Of a DNA stretch of 6,986 nucleotides, positions 1-5,213 are shown piece by piece. How positions within the stretch are numbered: the stretch's first letter is position 1; each line of letters opens with the position of its first letter. The notes under the pieces are model-generated. The model did no database searches. It had not been told where the DNA came from and saw only the letters and a program-made list of their open reading frames with translations. The position numbers and the translations under genes are program-made. The stretch lies in assembly GCA_964504335.1 (NCBI GenBank), contig CAZDET010000121.1, positions 1 through 6,986 of the forward strand, written 5' to 3'. This DNA is from CAZDET01 sp964504335. GTDB lineage: Bacteria; Bacteroidota; Bacteroidia; Chitinophagales; Saprospiraceae.

Positions 1-1429
1 AACAAGCCGCCTCCCCCACCGACACCTGCACCGCCAGCCCGCCCTGGGCGGTTTCCTTGTATTTGTGGTGCATATCCTGGGCGGTTTCCCACATGGTTTT
101 CACGACGGCATCGAGTGAGACTTTTGCCTTGGTCGGGTCGCTTTCCAGCGCGATGTTGGCGGCGGTAATGGCCTTGACGGCCCCCATGCTGTTGCGCTCG
201 ATGCAGGGTACCTGTACGAGGCCCTTCACGGGGTCGCAGGTGAGGCCGAGGTGGTGTTCCATGGCAATTTCGGCGGCCATGAGGGCCTGCCCCACACTGC
301 CGCCCTGGCTTTCGGTGAGGGCGGCGGCGGCCATGGCACTGCTGACGCCGATTTCGGCCTGGCAGCCACCCATAGCGGCAGAAATGGTGGCACCTTGTTT
401 GAAGATACTGCCAATGGTGCCCGCCGTAAGAAGGAACTTGACGATTTGAATGGTCGAAGGGCGCTCGTCTGCGAAACACAGAAAATACATGAGGACCGCC
501 GGGATAACGCCCGCCGCGCCATTGGTAGGCGACGTGACCACCCGACCGAAGCTGGCATTTTCTTCATTGACGGCCATCGCAAAACAGCCAATCCACTTGA
601 CGATTTGCGAAAAACTGTACTGGCGGGCGCGAATGCGCTCGATCCACTCCTGAGGTGAATCGTAGGGTTCCACCTGCCCGAGCAGGCGATGGTGAATGGT
701 AGCCGCCCGGCGCGCCACTTGTAGCCCACCCGGGAGCTCGCCCTGGGTATGACACCCGCGGTAGACGCATTCGAGCATGACCTCCCAGATACCTTCCAGC
801 CCGCGGCGAATTTCGGAGGGCCGCCGCCAGTGCCGCTCGTTGGCGAGCGCCACTTCCCAGATGCCGCCCATCTCGGTGAGGCAGTGCTGGAGCAAGTCCT
901 TGGCAGTTCCAATGAGGTAGGGCGGATCGAGCAGGCCGGTCGTGTCGGTTTCCGATTGCTCGCGGGCGATGAAACCACCGCCGATGGAAAAGACCGTATC
1001 TTCAAATAACAACTCACCGGAGCCGTCGAATGCCTTGAAACACATGCCGTTCGAATGAAAGGGCAGCGTTTCGGTGAAGTGAAACAACAGATGGCGGTGA
1101 GGGTCGAAGTTGACGACGGGGCCTTTACCGAGCTTCAGAAGGTGATGCTGCTGGATGTATTCCGGTCGATTTTGCACTTCCTCCAGGGGAATGGTTTCGG
1201 GATCGTACCCACTCAGACCGAGCAGGATGGCGATATCCGTACCGTGCCCGACGCCCGTCAGCGCAAGCGAACCGTACAGGTGGACCTCTATCTGGTGCGT
1301 TTGGTCAAGGAGCTGTTGGTGCTCGAGGTGGGTGATGAATTCTCGGGCGGCTCGCCAGGGGCCGAGCGTATGGGAACTGGAGGGGCCAATTCCGATCTTG
1401 AACATGTCAAACACACTGATAACTTCCAT
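1..1429 (-). CDS. sdaA: L-serine ammonia-lyase (L-serine dehydratase), single-chain 4Fe-4S type; stop codon just outside the window
   Basis: Deaminates L-serine to pyruvate and ammonia in the cytoplasm using an oxygen-sensitive 4Fe-4S cluster rather than PLP. The reverse strand reads without interruption for 476 codons from ATG at 1429. The family opening MEVISVFDMFKIGIGPSSSH is intact, so the start is secure although there is no Shine-Dalgarno sequence. The N-terminal beta domain spans about residues 1-155 and the catalytic alpha domain about 190-470, with SPTNGAAG at 300-307. Cluster ligands are predicted at Cys356 (GGCQAE), Cys398 (TCDPVKG) and Cys409 (PCIERN). Their 42 and 11 residue spacing matches the Legionella enzyme (Cys343, Cys385, Cys396) as I recall it. 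The C-terminal YKETAQGGLAV motif is present and the last visible residue is Cys476. The leftover base is T, so a stop codon probably follows at once. The gene is divergent from the flavoprotein gene across 184 bases. Confidence 0.96.
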   Translation of the reverse strand, partial: MEVISVFDMFKIGIGPSSSHTLGPWRAAREFITHLEHQQLLDQTHQIEVHLYGSLALTGVGHGTDIAILLGLSGYDPETIPLEEVQNRPEYIQQHHLLKLGKGPVVNFDPHRHLLFHFTETLPFHSNGMCFKAFDGSGELLFEDTVFSIGGGFIAREQSETDTTGLLDPPYLIGTAKDLLQHCLTEMGGIWEVALANERHWRRPSEIRRGLEGIWEVMLECVYRGCHTQGELPGGLQVARRAATIHHRLLGQVEPYDSPQEWIERIRARQYSFSQIVKWIGCFAMAVNEENASFGRVVTSPTNGAAGVIPAVLMYFLCFADERPSTIQIVKFLLTAGTIGSIFKQGATISAAMGGCQAEIGVSSAMAAAALTESQGGSVGQALMAAEIAMEHHLGLTCDPVKGLVQVPCIERNSMGAVKAITAANIALESDPTKAKVSLDAVVKTMWETAQDMHHKYKETAQGGLAVQVSVGEAAC

Positions 1430-1530
1430 CTGGTGGTGGTTGGGCAAAATGGTACGATAAGGGGATTTCGGACACCGTTGCCTAGTAAAAGTAAATTTTA
1501 TTCCACATTTCAATACAAAATTCCGATCTT
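1388..1530. repeat. 12-base direct repeat, one copy in the start of sdaA and one in its upstream region
   Basis: AATTCCGATCTT occurs at 1388-1399, inside the codons for sdaA residues 11-14 (KIGI), and again at 1519-1530 in the intergenic region. The copies are identical and in the same orientation, 131 bases apart. Flanking bases do not extend the match clearly. The first copy is fixed by a conserved protein motif, so the intergenic copy is the unexplained one. Confidence 0.6.
1486..1520 (-). promoter_or_regulatory. Candidate Bacteroidota-type promoter for sdaA
   Basis: On the minus strand TACTTTTA (1493-1486) resembles the Bacteroidota -7 element TAnnTTTG, with only the last base differing. 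Two possible -33 elements lie upstream: TTTTG at 1520-1516 and TATTG at 1515-1511, the latter leaving 17 bases to the -7 element. Transcription would begin roughly 50 bases before the sdaA ATG. This rests on consensus resemblance in AT-rich DNA, so it is tentative. No equally good element was seen on the plus strand for the flavoprotein gene. Confidence 0.25.
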
Positions 1531-1547
1531 TTATACGTGACGCGAAA

Positions 1548-1563
1548 TTGTTTGGCAAAACAA
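1548..1563 (+). other. Small AT-rich hairpin in the flavoprotein gene leader
   Basis: TTGTTT (1548-1553) and AAACAA (1558-1563) are perfect reverse complements around the four-base loop GGCA. The stem is only six pairs and mostly A-T, so it would be weak. It directly abuts the upstream copy of the 14-base repeat. It is not followed by a T-run and so does not resemble an intrinsic terminator. Confidence 0.25.
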
Positions 1564-1640
1564 ACCATTTCGGTCAGCCCAACAACCAATTGCCTAACCA
1601 AACCTACCCCCTAATGTCTAATCAAACCATTTCGGTAGCC
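1561..1640. repeat. 14-base direct repeat, one copy upstream of the flavoprotein gene and one in its first codons
   Basis: CAAACCATTTCGGT is found at 1561-1574 and at 1623-1636. With one extra C in the first copy the similarity continues through AGCC (1561-1579 against 1623-1640), so 18 of 19 positions agree. The second copy encodes QTISVA of the flavoprotein. The first lies in the presumed leader and would be read in a different frame. The repeat is therefore at the DNA or RNA level and not a repeated peptide. Confidence 0.65.
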
Positions 1641-2678
1641 TTGATTGGCGCCGGGCCGAGTGGCTTACTGCTCTCGGCTATCCTCAACCGAACCGGTATC
1701 GACTACGTCCATCTGGAAGGTGGGCAAATCGGCCAGACACTCCTCCACCACCACCGCCGGGGGCATCTGGCAGCCGCCAGAGAGGCTTTGCGGATCGATT
1801 GTGAACTTACTTCTCTGGAATCGGAGCGCTCCTCGACACTGGCGGGCATCCGGTCGTTCGTCCGACGCAACCAATTGGATATCCGCACCTTCGAGCGGGT
1901 CACTCATCTGGCGCGAAGGGGTACGGAATTCCATCTGCGGAGCCGATCGGTAGACGAACAGATCAACGTATACCGTGCCAAGCAGGTCGTACTGGCCACC
2001 GGCAATTGCGGCAACTGCCGCGAGCCCGCTTTCGTCGGATGCCGCAGTCCCCGCGTTGAGACCCACCTGGATCACCCCCACCAGTACTTTCGGCAGCGAT
2101 TGCTCATCATCGGCGATACGATCGATGCCCTGATCGCCGCCGAAGAATGCGCGAAGGCACACGCGCACGTATTGCTCAGTCATCCGGATACCCTCGACAA
2201 ACCGCTGCGTCGGCGCATTCGGGCAGCCGCAGATCGTGGGATATTCGAATACCTGCCCAATTCGGAGCTCATCGAACTGGACCAGCAACTGGCCCATCTG
2301 CGGCAACCGGACGGGAACATCGTGCCGCGGGAGGTGGATCGGGTTCTGCTACAAACCGGCTACCGCCCCGATTACCAACTGCTGCATCAAGTCGGTGTCG
2401 GATTGCAAGGACCGGGAATGGTACCCGCTCACGATCCGGAAACGCTGCAAACTAGTATCCCCGAGCTATTCGTACTGGGAAGTATGACGGTGGGCCACCA
2501 GGCGGTGCCCAGCGGACGTACTTACACCGATCAGGTGAAGCGCCTGGCGCGTTTCTTGTTTAAAGCCCACCAGCTGGAAGTGCCCAATGAAATGATGCCC
2601 CGGCCAATTATCATGGGCCGAAGACGTCGGGCGGCTCAGCTATCAGCTACTAACGAAGGTCTGGGAGTTCGCTTCTAA
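1614..2678 (+). CDS. YpdA/thioredoxin-reductase-like FAD-dependent oxidoreductase
   Basis: A 354-residue two-dinucleotide-binding flavoprotein resembling the YpdA (putative bacillithiol disulfide reductase) group, slightly longer than the roughly 320-330 residues usual there. The ADP-binding site for FAD is clear: VALIGAGPSG, glycines 12, 14 and 17. The second family landmark is VVLATG (125-130), followed by an HPHQYFRQRLLIIG segment (154-167) like the YpdA entry to the NAD(P)H domain. There the usual GGxxSA is replaced by GDTIDA (167-172), which may weaken NAD(P)H binding. TGYRPD (248-253) and a late PELFVLGS (283-290) correspond to the C-terminal FAD domain. Cys132-Gly-Asn-Cys135 sits just after ATG, not at the CxxC position of true thioredoxin reductase. 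I chose ATG 1614, which opens MSNQTISVALIG; the frame stays open back to TTG 1548, but that extension is low-complexity. Reaction and substrate are not assigned. Confidence 0.8.
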   Translation: MSNQTISVALIGAGPSGLLLSAILNRTGIDYVHLEGGQIGQTLLHHHRRGHLAAAREALRIDCELTSLESERSSTLAGIRSFVRRNQLDIRTFERVTHLARRGTEFHLRSRSVDEQINVYRAKQVVLATGNCGNCREPAFVGCRSPRVETHLDHPHQYFRQRLLIIGDTIDALIAAEECAKAHAHVLLSHPDTLDKPLRRRIRAAADRGIFEYLPNSELIELDQQLAHLRQPDGNIVPREVDRVLLQTGYRPDYQLLHQVGVGLQGPGMVPAHDPETLQTSIPELFVLGSMTVGHQAVPSGRTYTDQVKRLARFLFKAHQLEVPNEMMPRPIIMGRRRRAAQLSATNEGLGVRF

Positions 2679-3210
2679 ACCGCAGGGCGTACAGTCGGGC
2701 ATCGAGGGTAATCGGTGGGTCGTCGAATAGAAAGGCGACAAACGCCATCCCCACTCCTTCCCGGTAGAGGGCAAGGAGGCGGCAGGTAGTGCGTACCGAA
2801 AAGGCGCGCTTCGGCGGGAAGGTGTATAGCATCGCCCAGTCGGCATTGAATTGTTCGGTCAGGTCCGATACGGAAAAACTATGACCCGCAATAATGGCAT
2901 CCGGCTCGTTCGAAGCCAGATGCATAGCCATCGTATTGGCCGGGAGGTGCGGATGGTCGGACTTCAGCTCGGAGTAGGGAAGGAATTGAAAGAGCATATC
3001 CATTCGTTCCTGTCGCGAACGGAGTTGCAGGTGAATGTCGAAAAAGGTATTTTCCTCAATCCGAACGCTTCGGTAATCGCTTTCCACCGGTAGGTTCAAA
3101 TCGATTCCGGTGCGTGATAATCGATCGTTCAGTTCGGTAGACAGCACGATTTGCGCCTCCACTGGGAGTACGTACAAGAGGAAGATGGCAAAAAGTAGCA
3201 GGCGATTCAT
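2650..3210 (-). CDS. Hypothetical secreted protein with N-terminal signal peptide
   Basis: I do not recognise a family for this 186-residue protein. It starts at ATG 3210 with a good Sec signal peptide: Asn-Arg, then a hydrophobic stretch (residues 4-16) and a VEA-Q site (cleavage after Ala19). The mature chain would start with Gln20, as many Bacteroidota exported proteins do. There is no lipobox, so a soluble periplasmic or secreted product is likely. The mature part is mixed alpha/beta in character, with acidic and basic stretches and no further membrane segment. The C-terminal end overlaps the end of the flavoprotein gene by 29 bases in tail-to-tail orientation. Its 5' end faces the DUF4142 gene across 50 bases, so the two share an upstream region. 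The signal peptide and coherent composition argue that it is real despite the overlap. Confidence 0.7.
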   Translation of the reverse strand: MNRLLLFAIFLLYVLPVEAQIVLSTELNDRLSRTGIDLNLPVESDYRSVRIEENTFFDIHLQLRSRQERMDMLFQFLPYSELKSDHPHLPANTMAMHLASNEPDAIIAGHSFSVSDLTEQFNADWAMLYTFPPKRAFSVRTTCRLLALYREGVGMAFVAFLFDDPPITLDARLYALRFRSELPDLR

Positions 3211-3247
3211 GATCGGACATCTTGAAATATCCGAATTTACGACCTAT

Positions 3248-3253
3248 AAAGGA
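3248..3253 (+). promoter_or_regulatory. Shine-Dalgarno-like sequence deciding the DUF4142 start
   Basis: AAAGGA lies seven bases before ATG 3261. It supports that start over the in-frame ATG at 3222, which would put 13 polar residues in front of the signal peptide. It is the clearest ribosome-binding site in the window. Confidence 0.5.
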
Positions 3254-3260
3254 TAATACC

Positions 3261-3857
3261 ATGCGAATGACCGTTGGCCTTTTCGCGCTTTGCATTTTTT
3301 TATGGTGGTTTGGTAGTGGATGCGATACCGATCGCACCCCCAATCGGGTGGCGGATATTCCTTCGCCCGCCGCGCGATCGGAGGATATTCCGCCGGCGGA
3401 GGTGAAAGTGCGCAACACCCTGCGCTTCCTCCAATCCTACGCACAGGGGGCAATTGTCAGTATGGCCCAGTCCGAATTGGTTGTCGATCGCTCCAACGAT
3501 CTGGCGGTGCAACAATTAGCTGAAGAGGTCAAAGCAAGCAATCGGAATCTCTACAATCAAACCGTCCAGATAGGACGTGATAAAGGGATCGAAATCCCCC
3601 GGCAGGTGGGCGACGACCGCTACCGGGCCGTTACGGAGTTGGAAAACCAACGCTCAGAGCAGTTCGATGCCGCCTACCTCGAAGCTATGGAACGCTACCA
3701 TCGCTCCTTTATTGAAGAATTGGAAGGGGTCGTCGTCACCGAAGATCTGGAACCGCTGATTGCCGAAATGCAGCGCGTGGCTGCCGTCAACCTTACAGCA
3801 GTACAGGAGCTACAGCGGGAACGACTGCTCCGTACGAATCCGGCACCTACCAATTAA
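3261..3857 (+). CDS. DUF4142-domain putative lipoprotein
   Basis: A 198-residue envelope protein. Residues 1-21 form a lipoprotein-type signal: Met-Arg-Met, a hydrophobic run rich in Phe and Trp, then GSGC with the acylated cysteine at Cys21. Gly at the -3 position is less usual than Leu, Val or Ile, so lipidation is likely but not certain. A Pro- and Asp-rich linker (22-47) follows. Residues about 53-190 are a helical, ferritin-like DUF4142 domain: FLQSYAQGAIVSMAQSEL (57-74) is the typical first helix, and FDAAYLEAMERYHRSF (135-150) the typical FDxxYlxxMxxxH segment. The family's biochemical role is not established. The gene is followed after 13 bases by rlmI and is probably cotranscribed with it. 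It is divergent from the secreted-protein gene. The in-frame ATG 3222 is a less likely start because the signal sequence would then be internal. Confidence 0.85.
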   Translation: MRMTVGLFALCIFLWWFGSGCDTDRTPNRVADIPSPAARSEDIPPAEVKVRNTLRFLQSYAQGAIVSMAQSELVVDRSNDLAVQQLAEEVKASNRNLYNQTVQIGRDKGIEIPRQVGDDRYRAVTELENQRSEQFDAAYLEAMERYHRSFIEELEGVVVTEDLEPLIAEMQRVAAVNLTAVQELQRERLLRTNPAPTN

Positions 3858-3870
3858 TCAACAACTGGCC

Positions 3871-5079
3871 ATGGCCCAACAGGCACCCGACCGCTTGGCG
3901 ATCAAGGTCCGTCCTGCTGCCGAACGCAGTATTCGCAACCGGCATCCCTGGGTGTACGATGATAGCATCACCAAGCAAAACAAAGCGGGCCGGACCGGTG
4001 ATTTGGCCATTGTGTTTGATCGGCAGAAAAATAAATTCCTCGCCGCGGGGCTCTACGATCCGCATTCCCCCATCCGCATTAAACTCCTCCAGTTTGGTAC
4101 ACCGGCTTCCATCGACGCCGGATGGATGCGCCAGGCGATCGGGCAGGCTTACCACAAGCGGCTTCCCCTGTTCGAAACGGATACCAATAGCTATCGGCTG
4201 GTCTACGGCGAAAATGACGGCCTGCCGGCCCTGGTAGCCGATGTGTATGCGGAAGTGCTGGTGCTCAAACTCTATTCTGGTATCTGGTACCCTTATCTGG
4301 AGCTACTACTCCCCATTCTCCGGGAAGTCAGCCGCTGTGAAGTCGTCGTACTTCGATTGGCCCGACGCCTGCAGGCACTGGAAGAAACCAATGCCTACCA
4401 CCTGGCAGACGGACAAGTCTTGTACGGCCAACTGACGCGCAATCCGGTGATCTTCCGGGAGCACGGCCTGTTGTTTGCGGCCGATCCCATACGGGGCCAT
4501 AAAACGGGCTACTTTCTCGATCACCGGCACAACCGCAAGCGCGTTGGCGAATTGGCCAGGGAGAAGAAGGTGCTGGACGTGTTTGCCTACGCCGGAGGCT
4601 TCAGCGTACATGCCCTGGCGGGAGGGGCCGTCGACGTGCTCAGCCTGGATATCAGCGAGCCGGCCCTGCAGCAGGCGCGTGCCAACGTGGCGTTAAACTT
4701 CACCGATGCCCCTCACCGAATACTCGTTGCGGATGCCTTCACGGCCTTGGCCGAATTGGTCGAGCAGGGCGAACAATTCGGGATGGTCATCATCGATCCG
4801 CCTGCCTTTGCGAAGCAACAACGCGAGATTGCCGGGGCCCTCCACAGTTATGCCCGCCTGGCCGATCTCGGCCTGCAGTTGGTAAAGCCCGAGGGCATTC
4901 TGGTGCTGGCCTCGTGTAGCAGCCGCGTTTCGGCCGCCGCCTTCTTCGAGACAGTGGAAGAGCGCTTGGCAAAGAGGCGACCTGCTTTTCGAATTTTGGA
5001 AAAAACAGGACACGACATCGACCATCCGATTGGGTTTTCGGAGGGGGCTTATTTAAAGTGTGGATTTTATATGGTGTGA
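3871..5079 (+). CDS. rlmI: RlmI-like class I SAM-dependent 23S rRNA 5-methylcytosine methyltransferase
   Basis: A 402-residue protein, close to the 396 of E. coli RlmI, which methylates C1962 of 23S rRNA in the cytoplasm using S-adenosylmethionine. An N-terminal PUA-type RNA-binding domain (about 8-75, with RNRHPWVY at 22-29) is followed by a middle domain carrying ENDGLPALVADVY (114-126). The methyltransferase domain runs from about 190. KTGYFLDHRHNR (211-222) is the family signature. Motif I is LDVFAYAGGF (235-244), the acidic ribose-binding residue is Asp260 in LSLDIS, motif IV is DPPAFAK (309-315), and the motif VI loop ASCSS (347-351) contains Cys349, the likely catalytic cysteine. The sequence ends with the family's GFSEGAYLKCGF. 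ATG 3871 was chosen because homologous sequence begins there; the frame runs back to ATG 3760 inside the previous gene. There is no Shine-Dalgarno sequence, so translation may be coupled to the DUF4142 gene. The exact target base is inferred by homology. Confidence 0.92.
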   Translation: MAQQAPDRLAIKVRPAAERSIRNRHPWVYDDSITKQNKAGRTGDLAIVFDRQKNKFLAAGLYDPHSPIRIKLLQFGTPASIDAGWMRQAIGQAYHKRLPLFETDTNSYRLVYGENDGLPALVADVYAEVLVLKLYSGIWYPYLELLLPILREVSRCEVVVLRLARRLQALEETNAYHLADGQVLYGQLTRNPVIFREHGLLFAADPIRGHKTGYFLDHRHNRKRVGELAREKKVLDVFAYAGGFSVHALAGGAVDVLSLDISEPALQQARANVALNFTDAPHRILVADAFTALAELVEQGEQFGMVIIDPPAFAKQQREIAGALHSYARLADLGLQLVKPEGILVLASCSSRVSAAAFFETVEERLAKRRPAFRILEKTGHDIDHPIGFSEGAYLKCGFYMV

Positions 5080-5104
5080 ATGTGAGTGTGAGTGTGAGTG
5101 TGGG
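5075..5104 (+). repeat. Hexanucleotide tandem tract (TGTGAG)n spanning the rlmI stop codon
   Basis: Five successive units read TGTGAA, TGTGAG, TGTGAG, TGTGAG, TGTGGG from 5075, and TTAGGG then GGGAGG follow. Three units are perfect. The rlmI stop codon TGA (5077-5079) lies inside the first unit, so changes in copy number downstream would not alter the protein. The tract would mainly alter the length of the gap before the ABC transporter gene. Confidence 0.8.
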
Positions 5105-5213
5105 TTAGGGGGGAGGTAGTTTCTTTCGGCTAAAAAAGATTTCATCGGAATTGATCCGGGCGGAACCCAATGCGGGATCAATGTCGTTGTGTCTGGCGAA
5201 AGTTCCACTCACT
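5080..5213. other. Gap between rlmI and the ABC transporter gene
   Basis: This 134-base stretch holds the hexamer tract, a G-rich segment (5102-5116), a short A-run (5133-5138) and the 8-base inverted repeat at 5150-5182. I see no convincing promoter, no terminator with a stem and T-run, and no RNA gene. Whether the transporter is transcribed from its own promoter or by read-through from rlmI cannot be decided here. Confidence 0.6.
5150..5182 (+). promoter_or_regulatory. Inverted repeat upstream of the ABC transporter gene (possible operator or leader hairpin)
   Basis: ATTGATCC (5150-5157) and GGATCAAT (5175-5182) are perfect reverse complements separated by 17 bases. Inside the loop GGG (5158-5160) can also pair with CCC (5166-5168). 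The right arm covers an in-frame ATG at 5181 and lies 31 bases before the preferred start at 5214. It could be a protein-binding dyad or an mRNA hairpin affecting initiation. Function is inferred from symmetry and position only. Confidence 0.35.

Noticed and set aside
226..1017. 263-codon open frame on the minus strand
   Set aside because: It lies in a different frame of the same strand as sdaA, whose frame has every family motif. The translated product is Ser/Arg/Pro-rich with no recognisable domain, typical of a shadow in GC-rich coding DNA.
1055..1540. 161-codon plus-strand open frame running opposite sdaA into the intergenic region
   Set aside because: It is mostly antisense to conserved sdaA codons, has no recognisable domain, and its end simply reads through the non-coding divergent region.
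1548..1613. 22-residue N-terminal extension of the flavoprotein from TTG
   Set aside because: The extension is Asn/Gln/Pro-rich, precedes the normal beta-strand start of the FAD domain, and overlaps a hairpin and direct repeat better explained as leader sequence.
1665..2306. 213-codon minus-strand open frame inside the flavoprotein gene
   Set aside because: It is antisense to conserved FAD-protein motifs and shows no domain, signal peptide or ribosome-binding site.
3760..3870. 37-residue N-terminal extension of RlmI starting inside the DUF4142 gene
   Set aside because: It overlaps conserved DUF4142 codons in another frame, and RlmI homology begins at the Met encoded at 3871.
4693..5025. 110-codon minus-strand open frame opposite rlmI
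   Set aside because: It is antisense to the methyltransferase motifs, with no domain or initiation signal.
5102..5116. Telomere-like TTAGGG and a possible G-quadruplex on their own
   Set aside because: There is only one TTAGGG unit and the last G-run is only two bases, so at best a two-layer structure. It is kept only as part of the hexamer-tract observation.
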